A DNA stretch of 64,000 bases from Nitratireductor arenosus (GTDB lineage: Bacteria > Pseudomonadota > Alphaproteobacteria > Rhizobiales > Rhizobiaceae), in NCBI RefSeq assembly GCF_009742725.1, contig NZ_WPHG01000008.1:62001-126000 (forward strand), in the 5' to 3' direction. The notes below the pieces were generated by a model that saw only the letters and a program-made list of their open reading frames with translations, was not told the origin of the DNA and searched no databases. Both the position numbers and the translations under genes were made by a program. This document shows positions 27,294 through 34,666 of this stretch, in pieces. Within the stretch, counting starts at the first letter, position 1. Each line of letters starts with the position of its first letter.

Positions 27294-28466
27294 ATGAGAG
27301 TGAACTGGCCGTGGGCGAGGCGCCCGCGGCACGGGCAGGCCCGTGTCGAAAACAAGCAGGCCGCACCGTCCGGCTTTCTGGCGCTGCACATGCAGGGCCA
27401 GGCGCGCTGGACGCGGCGCGACTATGGCGCGCTCGCCCGCGAGGGGTTCATGCGCAACCCGGTCGTGCATCGCTGCGTGCGGCTGATCGCCGAGGCCGCC
27501 GCCGCAGTGCCGTTCGTGCTTTACGAGGGCGAGGCCGAGCACGGGGACCACCCGTTGCTCGATCTTCTGGAGGCGCCCAATCCGCGCCAGGCCGGCGGCG
27601 CCTTCATGGAAGCGCTCTACGGGCATCTGTTGCTGTCGGGCAGCGCCTATGTCGAGCTGATCGGCGGCGGCACGCAAACGCGCGAACTGCATTTGCTGCG
27701 GCCCGACCGGGTGGCGGTGGCGACCGACGAGGCCGGCTGGCCGGTGGCGCTCGACTATCGCGGCGGCGGCGCCAAGCGGCGCATCGCGCTCGGCCGGCCG
27801 GGCGAGGGGGCGGCGCAGTTTCGCCTGTTTCACCCGCTCGACGACCATTACGGCTTTCCGCCGCTGGAGGCGGCGCTGATGGCGCTCGACATCCACAACG
27901 CGGCCGGGTGCTGGAACAAGGCGCTGCTCGACAATTCGGCCCGTCCCTCGGGGGCGTTGATCTATGCGCCCAAGGACGGGACCAACCTGACGGAGGAGCA
28001 GTTCGAGCGGCTGAAGGCCGAGCTCGAGGACGGGTATGGCGGCGCCAGCCGGGCCGGGCGGCCGCTGCTTCTGGAAGGCGGGCTCGACTGGAAGGCGATG
28101 GGGCTGTCGCCCAAGGACATGGATTTTCTGGAGGCCCGCAACGGGGCCGCGCGCGACATCGCGCTCGCCTTCGGGGTGCCGCCGATGCTGCTGGGCATTC
28201 CCGGCGACAACACCTATGCCAATTACGCCGAGGCCAACCGCGCCCTGTATCGCCTGACGATCCTGCCGCTGGTCGGCCGCATCGCCAGGGACCTGTCGGC
28301 TTTTCTGGGCGGGACGGGGACGGGCCTGCGGCTGTGGTACGACGCCGACCGTATCGAGGGCCTGGCGAGCGAGCGCGAGGCGCTGTGGCGGCGCGTCGAC
28401 GCGGCGAGCTTCCTCGGCGACGACGAAAAGCGCGAGGCGGTCGGCTATCCGCCGAGGGGGGGCTAG
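27294..28466 (+). CDS. GTA portal protein (g3), HK97 family
   Basis: A 390-residue portal protein that forms the dodecameric ring through which DNA enters and leaves the capsid. The N-terminal RNPVVHRCVRLIAEAAAAVP and the later LAFGVPPMLLGIPGDNTYAN are characteristic of the family. The frame stops at 28464-28466, immediately after a G7 run; the -1 frame remains open beyond it and encodes a toxin-like extension. The stop-terminated form has the usual length for GTA portals. Confidence 0.93.
   Translation: MRVNWPWARRPRHGQARVENKQAAPSGFLALHMQGQARWTRRDYGALAREGFMRNPVVHRCVRLIAEAAAAVPFVLYEGEAEHGDHPLLDLLEAPNPRQAGGAFMEALYGHLLLSGSAYVELIGGGTQTRELHLLRPDRVAVATDEAGWPVALDYRGGGAKRRIALGRPGEGAAQFRLFHPLDDHYGFPPLEAALMALDIHNAAGCWNKALLDNSARPSGALIYAPKDGTNLTEEQFERLKAELEDGYGGASRAGRPLLLEGGLDWKAMGLSPKDMDFLEARNGAARDIALAFGVPPMLLGIPGDNTYANYAEANRALYRLTILPLVGRIARDLSAFLGGTGTGLRLWYDADRIEGLASEREALWRRVDAASFLGDDEKREAVGYPPRGG
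28456..28463 (+). promoter_or_regulatory. candidate -1 ribosomal frameshift site at the portal 3' end
   Basis: Seven consecutive G (28456-28462) followed by C give the heptamer G GGG GGC in the portal frame, the X XXY YYZ layout of a slippery site, one codon before the TAG stop. A -1 slip yields GGG GGG CTA and continues into the toxin-like frame for a fused 607-residue product. Alternatively the run records a one-base indel or a sequencing error. Confidence 0.5.
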
Positions 28467-29116
28467 CGGCCAAGGCCGGGTTTCGCCCCGACCAGCCGCG
28501 CGTGCCGAAGGGCAATCCCGATGGCGGCCAGTGGACCGACGAGGGTAGCGGTGCGCGGGTGATACCGGTTCAGGCCAGGCCGCCTGGCGGTCGCGGCGGC
28601 CCGCGCCGTGTCGGGGGACGCTGGCGAAACGTGCCGCCGGCGCAGGCGACACAGCTGGCAATCAGCAACAGCCGCATGCGTGCGGCCGTGCAGCGTGTAC
28701 GGGAACTCGATCCTAGATGGAAACCGCGTCCGAGTGCGTACGAGACGGTGGAGGGTGAGATTGCCGCCAACCGGGCAGCGATGCGCGAGGCCGAAGCCAG
28801 GCTGCTGGAACTGCAGCGCATGGGGATCGGACCGGGTCCATACGCCAAGGAATCGCTGCCGGCGCGCAGCCCCGGACGAAACTGGACAGCGGAGGAAATT
28901 CGCGAGATCAATCGCATCGGACGCAAGTTTGGCTGCCACACGTGCGGCACGAAGGATCCGGGGACACCGAGGTCAAACTTCATTGGAGACTATCAGGATC
29001 CAACGGGCTTGAACACTACCGGTCGCGCTGGGAGGATTTTCCCCCACTGCTTGGCCTGTAGCCGACGCCAAGGTGGATTTGTTGCATCGCTGGTCAGGGG
29101 AAGGGGCGGAAAATGA
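28460..29116 (+). CDS. polymorphic toxin-like C-terminal extension of the GTA portal
   Basis: A 218-codon frame that begins behind the portal in the -1 frame. It opens with a linker carrying the motif DQPRVPKGNPDGGQWTDEG, which I know from phage-associated and secreted toxin proteins, then a Pro/Arg-rich stretch, a helical region, and a C-terminal domain of about 70 residues with GCHTCGTKDPGT, GDYQDPTGLN and FPHCLACSRRQGG. Two Cys pairs and His residues suggest a metal-stabilised nuclease-type toxin; activity is inferred. No start with a ribosome-binding site is visible (GTG at 28502 is the best), so frameshift fusion is plausible. Its stop overlaps the next gene as ATGA. Confidence 0.7.
   Translation, partial: GLAAKAGFRPDQPRVPKGNPDGGQWTDEGSGARVIPVQARPPGGRGGPRRVGGRWRNVPPAQATQLAISNSRMRAAVQRVRELDPRWKPRPSAYETVEGEIAANRAAMREAEARLLELQRMGIGPGPYAKESLPARSPGRNWTAEEIREINRIGRKFGCHTCGTKDPGTPRSNFIGDYQDPTGLNTTGRAGRIFPHCLACSRRQGGFVASLVRGRGGK
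28784..28969 (+). repeat. direct repeat, copy 1 (intact toxin gene)
   Basis: 186 bases inside the toxin domain, matched without gaps by 29478-29663 (offset 694). I count 15 mismatches, about 92% identity. It covers the helical segment and the start of the cysteine motif. Confidence 0.9.
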
Positions 29117-29475
29117 GATCGATAAGGTTTGCTCCATCCAACTCGATCGTGTTCGTTGAAGACGCCAGCGGCGGCGAACCGCCTGAACGCGACAGTGATG
29201 CCCTGGTTCATGCCAGCCCGTCCTGCGTCTCAGTCGGCTGCTATCCGGAAATCGATGGCGAGACGGAAATCGCCCTGGGTCCAGTCGAGGAAGCGCCCGA
29301 CGGATTAGACTTGGTTTTTGAGGGTGCCGTCGCGACGCCGACCCGAACCCTGGCGGTCAACACGGTCATGGCGGAGGAACTGCTTGGGGCCGCTGTTCCC
29401 GAAAAGACGACGCGACTGCGTATCTGGGTTGATCATCAGACCTGGCCGAAACGTGTCGTGATCGGTTGGCGGTAG
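29113..29475 (+). CDS. candidate immunity protein for the portal-linked toxin
   Basis: A 120-residue acidic protein with no signal peptide, consistent with a cytoplasmic immunity partner. Its ATG overlaps the toxin stop by four bases (ATGA), the tight coupling usual for toxin and immunity pairs. The C-terminal segment RLRIWVDHQTWPKRVVIGW recurs, diverged, in the remnant at 29689-29751. I do not recognise the family by name; the assignment rests on position, coupling, acidity and on the fact that toxin and immunity ends are duplicated together. Confidence 0.6.
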   Translation: MRSIRFAPSNSIVFVEDASGGEPPERDSDALVHASPSCVSVGCYPEIDGETEIALGPVEEAPDGLDLVFEGAVATPTRTLAVNTVMAEELLGAAVPEKTTRLRIWVDHQTWPKRVVIGWR

Positions 29476-29477
29476 GT

Positions 29478-29663
29478 CGCGAGGCCGAGGCAGGGCTGCT
29501 GGAACTGCAGCGCATGGGGATCGGGCCGGGTCCATACGCCAAGGAATTGCTGCCGGCGCGCGGTCCCGGTCGAAACTGGACAGCGGAGGAAATCCGCGAG
29601 ATCAATCGCATCGGACGCAAATACGGGTGTCACACGTGCGGGACGAAGGATCCGGGGACACCG
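29478..29663 (+). repeat. direct repeat, copy 2 (remnant)
   Basis: Partner of the repeat at 28784-28969. It begins three bases after the immunity stop codon and ends at the deletion point. Ten of the 15 differences leave the encoded residues unchanged or similar, suggesting divergence from a once functional gene. Confidence 0.88.
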
Positions 29664-29751
29664 GTGGTCTGGTTGAGGATTGAATAGCCGGGTCCGAATC
29701 TGGCTCAACCATCCCGAGTCGGCCGACAAGCTTGTTGTCGGCTGGGGCTGA
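29478..29751 (+). pseudogene. second toxin/immunity cassette, remnant
   Basis: Bases 29478-29663 repeat the toxin gene at 92% identity, up to GCHTCGTKDPGTP, after which homology stops and the frame ends at 29687. From 29689 a 20-codon frame encodes RVRIWLNHPESADKLVVGWG, clearly related to the end of the immunity protein. The distal half of the toxin and the first five-sixths of the immunity gene are missing, so a deletion has joined the two ends. This is the orphan-cassette pattern of polymorphic toxin loci. Confidence 0.75.
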
Positions 29752-29864
29752 GCCAGGACCTCTAATGACAGCACACGAGCACCCGGCGAACCTCGACCGG
29801 GGATGATCGAGTGCTGCCAGGCCCGGCATCGTGCCGCCGCGTTTCAGCAAAATCGGAGAAGGAC

Positions 29865-30215
29865 TTGACCGACGTACCGGATGCCGCCTGGCAATGGGCG
29901 GCCAAGGGCGCGGGCGCGGTGGCGGGGTCTGCCGTCTCGCTCGCCTACATGTTGCCGCGAACCCGGCGCGAAGCGGCGATCCGCTTCGCCGTCGGGGTGG
30001 TCTGCGGCCTGGTGTTCGGCACCGTCGCCGGGCTCAAAATCGCCGACGAACTCGGCATCGCCGACGCGATCGGCACCGCTGAGACCATGTTGATGGGCGC
30101 GGGCGCCGCGAGCCTGTGCGCCTGGTGGGCGCTGGGGCTCGTCATGCGCCTCCTGCAGCGCTGGCCCGCGGGCGGGCGTGTGCCGGACGCGGGAGGGAAA
30201 CGCGATGAACGTTGA
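29865..30215 (+). CDS. GTA-associated DUF6107-like membrane protein (g3.5)
   Basis: A 116-residue protein with two or three membrane segments (about residues 22-37 and 46-62, then 78-100) and a charged C-terminus. A small membrane protein of this kind stands between portal and protease in rhizobial GTA clusters. The TTG at 29865 follows GGAG with six bases of spacing and starts the conserved-looking TDVPDAAWQWAAKG; a GTG at 29811 is the alternative. Its end overlaps the protease start. Function in the particle is unknown. Confidence 0.72.
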   Translation: MTDVPDAAWQWAAKGAGAVAGSAVSLAYMLPRTRREAAIRFAVGVVCGLVFGTVAGLKIADELGIADAIGTAETMLMGAGAASLCAWWALGLVMRLLQRWPAGGRVPDAGGKRDER

Positions 30216-30771
30216 GACGGCGCGGACGAGGGACGCGGCCGGCTGGGCCCGCCCCGGCGCGGGCGCCGGCAAAGGCGGCCGTTTTCGCGGTTACGCCAGC
30301 CTGTTCGGCCGGCTCGACCAGGGCCGCGATCTGATCGAGCCGGGCGCGTTTGCGCGCGCGCTGGCCGAGAAGGGACCGGGCGGCATCCGCATGCTGTTCC
30401 AGCACGATCCGGCCCAGCCGATCGGGCGCTGGCTCGCCCTGCGCGAGGACACGCGCGGCCTGTTCGTCGAAGGCGTGCTGTCGCCGGGTGTCGGGCGGGC
30501 GCGCGAGGTGCGCGCGCTGATTGCCGAAGGCGCCATCGACGGATTGTCGATCGGCTTTCGCACCGTGCGCGCGGCGCGCGAGCCGCGCCGGCGCGTGCGC
30601 CGCATCCTGGAGGCCGATCTGTGGGAAATCTCGGTCGTGACCTTCCCGATGCTGACCGGCGCCCGCGTCGAGGCGATCGGCCCCGATAGCGAGGCGACTT
30701 CGCCGCCGGGCGATCTCGCCGGCATCATCCGCGCTGCAACATTCTTGATCGAAGGAAAGGAACCGCAATGA
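30205..30771 (+). CDS. GTA prohead protease (g4), HK97 family
   Basis: A 188-residue serine protease that matures the capsid protein during head assembly. The catalytic His is in LFQHDPAQPIG and the Ser in IDGLSIGF, both in the usual spacing, and the WEISVVTFPM motif follows. The start at 30205 has GGAGGG upstream and lies inside the end of the membrane protein gene. Its stop overlaps the capsid start by four bases (ATGA). Confidence 0.93.
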   Translation: MNVETARTRDAAGWARPGAGAGKGGRFRGYASLFGRLDQGRDLIEPGAFARALAEKGPGGIRMLFQHDPAQPIGRWLALREDTRGLFVEGVLSPGVGRAREVRALIAEGAIDGLSIGFRTVRAAREPRRRVRRILEADLWEISVVTFPMLTGARVEAIGPDSEATSPPGDLAGIIRAATFLIEGKEPQ

Positions 30772-32027
30772 CGCAAAAGAGCATCGCCGCTCCCGAACAC
30801 AAGGCCGAAACCGGCGCATCGCGGGAGATCGCGCCGGCCTTCGCCGAATTCATGCACGCCTTCGAGGCGTTCAAGCAGACCAATGACGAGCGTCTGGCCG
30901 CCGTCGAGGGCAAGGCGGCCGGCGACGTGCTGGTGGAGGAGCGGCTCGAACGCATTTCCGAGGCGCTCGGCGACCAGCGCCGGCGCCTCGACGGGCTGCT
31001 GATCGGCAAGGCGCGTCCGGCACTCGGCGGGGCCGGCTTCGCGGCCGGCGCGTCCGGCGAGCACAAGGACGCCTTCCATGCCTATATGCGCTCCGGCGAC
31101 GACCGCGCCCTGCGGGCGCTCGACACCAAGGCGATGTCCTACGGCTCGGGCCAGGACGGCGGTTATCTGGTGCCCCACGAGACGGAGGCCGCGATCGGCA
31201 AGCGGCTGGCCGCGCTGTCGCCGATCCGCGGTATCGCCTCGGTGCGGCAGGTATCGGGCGCGGTGCTGAAAAAGCCCTTCGCGCTGACCGGGCCGGCGGT
31301 CGGCTGGGTCGGCGAGACGGCGGCACGGCCCGAGACGACCAGCGCGACCCTGGCCGAGCTGCAGTTTCCGACCATGGAGATCTACGCCATGCCGGCGGCG
31401 ACCGCGTCGCTGCTCGACGATAGCGCGATCGACCTCGACGACTGGATCACCGGCGAGATCGAGACCGCCTTTGCCGAGCAGGAAGGCGTGGCCTTCGTCG
31501 CCGGCGACGGCATCAACAAGCCGCGCGGCTTTCTCGATTACGACCAGGTTGGCGAAAGCGCCTGGGTGTGGGGCAAGCTCGGTTACGTGGCGACCGGGGT
31601 CGACGGCGCGCTGCCGGCGAGCGACGCCTCCGACGTGCTGATCGACACGATCTATGCGCTGAAGGCCGGCTACCGGCAGAATGCCGGCTGGGTGATGAAC
31701 CGCAAGACGCAGGCCGCGATCCGCAAGCTCAAGGACGCCGACGGAAATTATCTGTGGCAGCCGCCGGCGAGCCCCGGCAGCCGGGCCATGCTGATGGGTT
31801 TCCCGCTGGTCGAGGCCGAGGACATGCCCGATATCGCCAGCAATGCCACCGCGGTCGCCTTCGGCGATTTCGGCCGCGGCTACCTGGTGGTCGATCGTAC
31901 CGGCGTGCGGGTGCTGCGCGATCCCTACTCGGCCAAGCCCTACGTGCTGTTTTACACCACCAAGCGGGTCGGCGGCGGCGTGCAGGACTTCGACGCCATC
32001 AAGCTGCTGAAATTCGGCGTGTCCTGA
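30768..32027 (+). CDS. GTA major capsid protein (g5), HK97 fold
   Basis: A 419-residue capsid protein. The first 100 or so residues are charged and helical and act as the scaffold that the prohead protease removes. The mature region starts near residue 105-110 and shows the HK97 features SYGSGQDGGYLVPHE, the MEIYAMPAATASLLDDSAID segment and RTGVRVLRDPY near the end. It should be the most abundant GTA protein. Two strong hairpins follow the stop. Confidence 0.95.
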   Translation: MTQKSIAAPEHKAETGASREIAPAFAEFMHAFEAFKQTNDERLAAVEGKAAGDVLVEERLERISEALGDQRRRLDGLLIGKARPALGGAGFAAGASGEHKDAFHAYMRSGDDRALRALDTKAMSYGSGQDGGYLVPHETEAAIGKRLAALSPIRGIASVRQVSGAVLKKPFALTGPAVGWVGETAARPETTSATLAELQFPTMEIYAMPAATASLLDDSAIDLDDWITGEIETAFAEQEGVAFVAGDGINKPRGFLDYDQVGESAWVWGKLGYVATGVDGALPASDASDVLIDTIYALKAGYRQNAGWVMNRKTQAAIRKLKDADGNYLWQPPASPGSRAMLMGFPLVEAEDMPDIASNATAVAFGDFGRGYLVVDRTGVRVLRDPYSAKPYVLFYTTKRVGGGVQDFDAIKLLKFGVS

Positions 32028-32042
32028 TTTGCGATCCGCTTC

Positions 32043-32093
32043 GCCATGGCGTCCTGGCGCCATGGCTCACGGCTCCGGCCAGTGCCGGAGCCG
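32043..32093 (+). promoter_or_regulatory. tandem hairpins behind the capsid gene
   Basis: Two perfect stems in a row: GCCATGGCG/CGCCATGGC (32043-32051, 32058-32066) and CGGCTCCGGC/GCCGGAGCCG (32070-32079, 32084-32093, loop CAGT). They are followed by an A-run rather than a T-run, so they are not a standard terminator. They may protect capsid mRNA or partially terminate to set the capsid-to-connector ratio. Confidence 0.6.
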
Positions 32094-32133
32094 CTTCGTT
32101 TCAAAAAAAAATCCCAACGACGAAGGATCTTCG

Positions 32134-32706
32134 ATGGCGTTGTATCGCACCGTCGCGCCGCCGGTCGAGCCGCTGACCGTGGCCGAATGCCGGGCGTTTC
32201 TGCGCCTCGACCACACGGCCGAGGACGATCTGATCACCGGTCTTATCCGGGCGGCGCGCGAGGAGGTGGAGCGGCATGCCGGTCTTGCGCTGATCGACCA
32301 GGACTGGCGGCTGGTGCTCGACGGCTGGCCGCCAGGCGGGGTGGCGCATCTGCGCCGGCACCCGGTGCGCGAAATCCTGTCCGTCACGATCTATGACGAA
32401 GAGGGCGCCGCGTCGCTTGCCGACCCCGCCGACTATCAGCTCGACGGGCTGTCGCGGCCGGCGCGGCTTTTCATGCGCGAGCCGGCAAGGCCGGGACTGG
32501 CGATGAACGGAATCGAAATCGATTTCCGCGCCGGGTTCGGCGCTTCGGGCGTCGATGTGCCCGATCTGCTGAAGCGGGCGATGACGCTGCTTGTGTCGCA
32601 CTGGTACGAGTTCCGCGCCGCGTTCGGTGCACGCGACCAGCCGGTGTCGCTGCCCGACGGCTATCAGCGGCTGATGGCGGCCTATCGGCCGAAAGCGCTG
32701 CTGTGA
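32134..32706 (+). CDS. GTA head-tail connector (g6)
   Basis: A 190-residue head completion or connector protein of the phage gp6-like family, with the N-terminal EPLTVAECRAFLRLDHTAED and the AAREEVERHAG helix typical of these adaptors. It docks on the portal ring. The ATG at 32134 follows GAAGGA. The gene overlaps g7 by four bases (GTGA). Confidence 0.9.
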   Translation: MALYRTVAPPVEPLTVAECRAFLRLDHTAEDDLITGLIRAAREEVERHAGLALIDQDWRLVLDGWPPGGVAHLRRHPVREILSVTIYDEEGAASLADPADYQLDGLSRPARLFMREPARPGLAMNGIEIDFRAGFGASGVDVPDLLKRAMTLLVSHWYEFRAAFGARDQPVSLPDGYQRLMAAYRPKALL

Positions 32707-33038
32707 GGCGCGCGCGCATCGATCCCGGCGCGCTGCGCACGCGGCTGACGCTGGAGGTTGCCGAGACGGTCGTCGACGCGACGGGAGGTCATGTCGAAAA
32801 CTGGAACGCGGTGGCGACGCTCTTTGCCCGGCTCGAGCCGGTCGCCGCATCGAGCCGCTTCGGTCCCGACCAGCGCATCGAGCGGGTGACGCACCACATC
32901 ACCATCCGCCATCGCGACGACGTGGCGAGCGGCATGCGTTTTCGCGCCGGCGCGCGGCTGTTTGCGATCCGCCATCTGCACGATCCTGACGAGAGCGGCC
33001 GCTATCTCGTCTGCCAGAGCGAGGAGGAGGGACGATGA
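32703..33038 (+). CDS. GTA head-tail adaptor (g7)
   Basis: A 111-residue SPP1 gp16-type head closure protein. The pattern LRTRLTLEVAETVVDATGGH with W-x-x-VATLFARLEP is characteristic. GTG start at 32703 overlaps the g6 stop. It seals the head before tail joining. The last codons contain the strong ribosome-binding site of the next small gene. Confidence 0.88.
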   Translation: MRRARIDPGALRTRLTLEVAETVVDATGGHVENWNAVATLFARLEPVAASSRFGPDQRIERVTHHITIRHRDDVASGMRFRAGARLFAIRHLHDPDESGRYLVCQSEEEGR

Positions 33039-33229
33039 AACTTGCCATGCGCCTGACGCTGGACGGTCTGGTGCGGGTTCTCAGGAACCGGGCGCATGCG
33101 CGCGCCGATGAACGGGTGAAGCAAGATCACGCCCGGCGGCTTCGGGCTGCGAGCGGAAAAAAGGCCGCAGGCGCGCCCGACCCGCGCATGCCGCAGGCGG
33201 GAGGCGCGCATGGCGGCCGCAGCGATTGA
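33035..33229 (+). CDS. small basic GTA-cluster protein
   Basis: A 64-residue, Arg- and Ala-rich basic protein. The ATG overlaps the g7 stop as ATGA and is preceded by GGAGGAGGG, and its end overlaps g8, so translation is well supported. The helical N-terminus MKLAMRLTLDGLVRVLR is the only ordered-looking part. Function unknown; it may be a clade-specific structural accessory. Confidence 0.6.
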   Translation: MKLAMRLTLDGLVRVLRNRAHARADERVKQDHARRLRAASGKKAAGAPDPRMPQAGGAHGGRSD

Positions 33230-33620
33230 ACTGCAGGCGGCCGTTCATGCGGCGCTGAGCGCCGACGCCGGCCTGACGGCGCGGTTGGGCGGCGCGCGCA
33301 TCTACGATCACGCACCGGCCAACGTGCCGTTTCCCTATGTCACCTTCGGTCGCACCAGCGTTTACGACTGGAGCACCGGCACCGAGAACGGCACCGAGCA
33401 GCTTTTCAGCCTGCATGTGTGGTCGAAGGCACGCGGCAAGGCCGAAGCGCTTGAGATCATGGAGCTGATCAAGCCGCGCCTGGCCGACCAACCGGTGCCG
33501 CTGGCGGAAGGCAGGCTGGTCCTGATGCGGCACGACTTCGCCGAGGTGCGCTACGACGACGACCTCGCCCTTTACCGGGGCGTAATGCGATTTCGCGCGC
33601 TGATCGAGGCGGCGGGCTGA
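33210..33620 (+). CDS. GTA tail terminator-type protein, DUF3168 (g8)
   Basis: A 136-residue DUF3168 protein, the family of tail-terminator or tail-joining proteins. Visible motifs are RIYDHAPANVPFPYVTFG and QLFSLHVWSKARGKAEA. GGGAGG precedes the ATG at 33210, which lies 20 bases inside the previous gene. It should cap the tail tube at the head-proximal end. Confidence 0.92.
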   Translation: MAAAAIELQAAVHAALSADAGLTARLGGARIYDHAPANVPFPYVTFGRTSVYDWSTGTENGTEQLFSLHVWSKARGKAEALEIMELIKPRLADQPVPLAEGRLVLMRHDFAEVRYDDDLALYRGVMRFRALIEAAG

Positions 33621-33669
33621 GCGCCGGCGGCGCCACCACGAATTCTCACCAAACGAAAGGACCGTGTTC

Positions 33670-34083
33670 ATGGCTGCGCAGAAGGGCAGGGACCTGTTGC
33701 TGAAGCTCGACATCGACGGGATGGGCGGATTTCTGACCGTCGCCGGTCTCAGGGCGCGGCGGCTGGCGTTCAACAGCGAGACGGTCGACATCACCGATTC
33801 CGACTCGGCCGGACGCTGGCGCGAACTGCTTGCCGGCTCGGGCGTGCAGCGCGCATCGGTGAGCGGATCGGGCATCTTCAAGGACGCGCAGTCGGATGCC
33901 GAGATCCGCGCCCGCTTCTTTGCCGGCGCGACCGCCGACTGGCAGATCGTTGTGCCTGACTTCGGCACGGTGGAGGGGCCCTTCCAGATCACCGCGCTGG
34001 AATATGCCGGCACTCACGATGCCGAAGTGACGTTCGAACTGGCGCTCGAATCGGCCGGCGCGATCGGCTTTTCGGCAAGCTGA
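33670..34083 (+). CDS. GTA major tail tube protein (g9), TP901-1 family
   Basis: A 137-residue major tail protein that polymerises into the tail tube. It has the family pattern GRDLLLKLDIDG, NSETVDITDSDSAGRWRELL and a C-terminal EVTFELALESAG strand. The ATG at 33670 is preceded by AAAGGA; a GTG two codons earlier is less likely. It shares its last base with the g10 start. Confidence 0.92.
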   Translation: MAAQKGRDLLLKLDIDGMGGFLTVAGLRARRLAFNSETVDITDSDSAGRWRELLAGSGVQRASVSGSGIFKDAQSDAEIRARFFAGATADWQIVVPDFGTVEGPFQITALEYAGTHDAEVTFELALESAGAIGFSAS

Positions 34084-34442
34084 TGATCATCAATCCGCAG
34101 CGCGGCGAGATCGCCGCCGAGCTCGACGGCAGGCGTTACCGCTTGTGCCTGACGCTGGGCGCGCTGGCCGAACTGGAGGCCGGTTTCGAGGCGGGCGACC
34201 TGCAGACGCTCGTCAAGCGGATCGCGAGCGGCCGGCTTTCGGCCCGTGACCTAGCACGCATTGTCGGTGCGGGCCTGCGCGGCGGTGGCGCGTCGCTCAC
34301 CGACGAGGAGGTGATGGCGATGGCGGTCGACGGCGGCGTGGCCGGCTTTGCCGAGATCGTGGCGCGGCTTCTCACCGCCACCTTCGCGGCGGCGGACGCC
34401 GTGCCGGCGGAGCCGCGCGACGGAGCCGCAAATACGACGTGA
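34083..34442 (+). CDS. GTA tail-tube-associated protein (g10), GTA-gp10 family
   Basis: A 119-residue protein of the gene transfer agent gp10 family, with NPQRGEIAAELDGRRYRLCL and ALAELEAGFEAGDLQTLVKR. Helical C-terminal half. It is needed for tail assembly in RcGTA, probably as a chaperone. The next gene starts inside its stop (GTGA). Confidence 0.88.
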   Translation: MIINPQRGEIAAELDGRRYRLCLTLGALAELEAGFEAGDLQTLVKRIASGRLSARDLARIVGAGLRGGGASLTDEEVMAMAVDGGVAGFAEIVARLLTATFAAADAVPAEPRDGAANTT

Positions 34443-34666
34443 CGACGGGCAAGCGGGCGGCAGCGATGGATTGGTCACGACTGATGGCGATCGGCTTCGG
34501 CGTCTTGCGACTGTCGCCGGCCCAATTCTGGGCCATGACGCCGAAGGAGTTCGCCTGCGCGAGCGGGCTTGTCGTGCGCGGTGCCGGCGCGGTGCCGGAC
34601 CGCGCCGCTCTCGAAGCGTTGATGACACGGTTTCCAGACCAGCGAGTTAGGGACAGACATGGATGA
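34439..34666 (+). CDS. GTA tail assembly chaperone (g10.1)
   Basis: A 75-residue protein of the phage tail assembly chaperone family found between tail tube and tape measure genes. The core LMAIGFGVLRLSPAQFWAMT is typical. Either GTG 34439 (overlapping the g10 stop) or ATG 34466 could be the start. It ends eight bases inside the tape measure gene. Confidence 0.82.
   Translation: MTTGKRAAAMDWSRLMAIGFGVLRLSPAQFWAMTPKEFACASGLVVRGAGAVPDRAALEALMTRFPDQRVRDRHG

Noticed and set aside
29466-29687. Independent small gene for the second toxin copy
   Set aside because: It lacks the distal Cys motif and immunity partner, starts inside the immunity gene and ends at a deletion, so it is annotated as a remnant.
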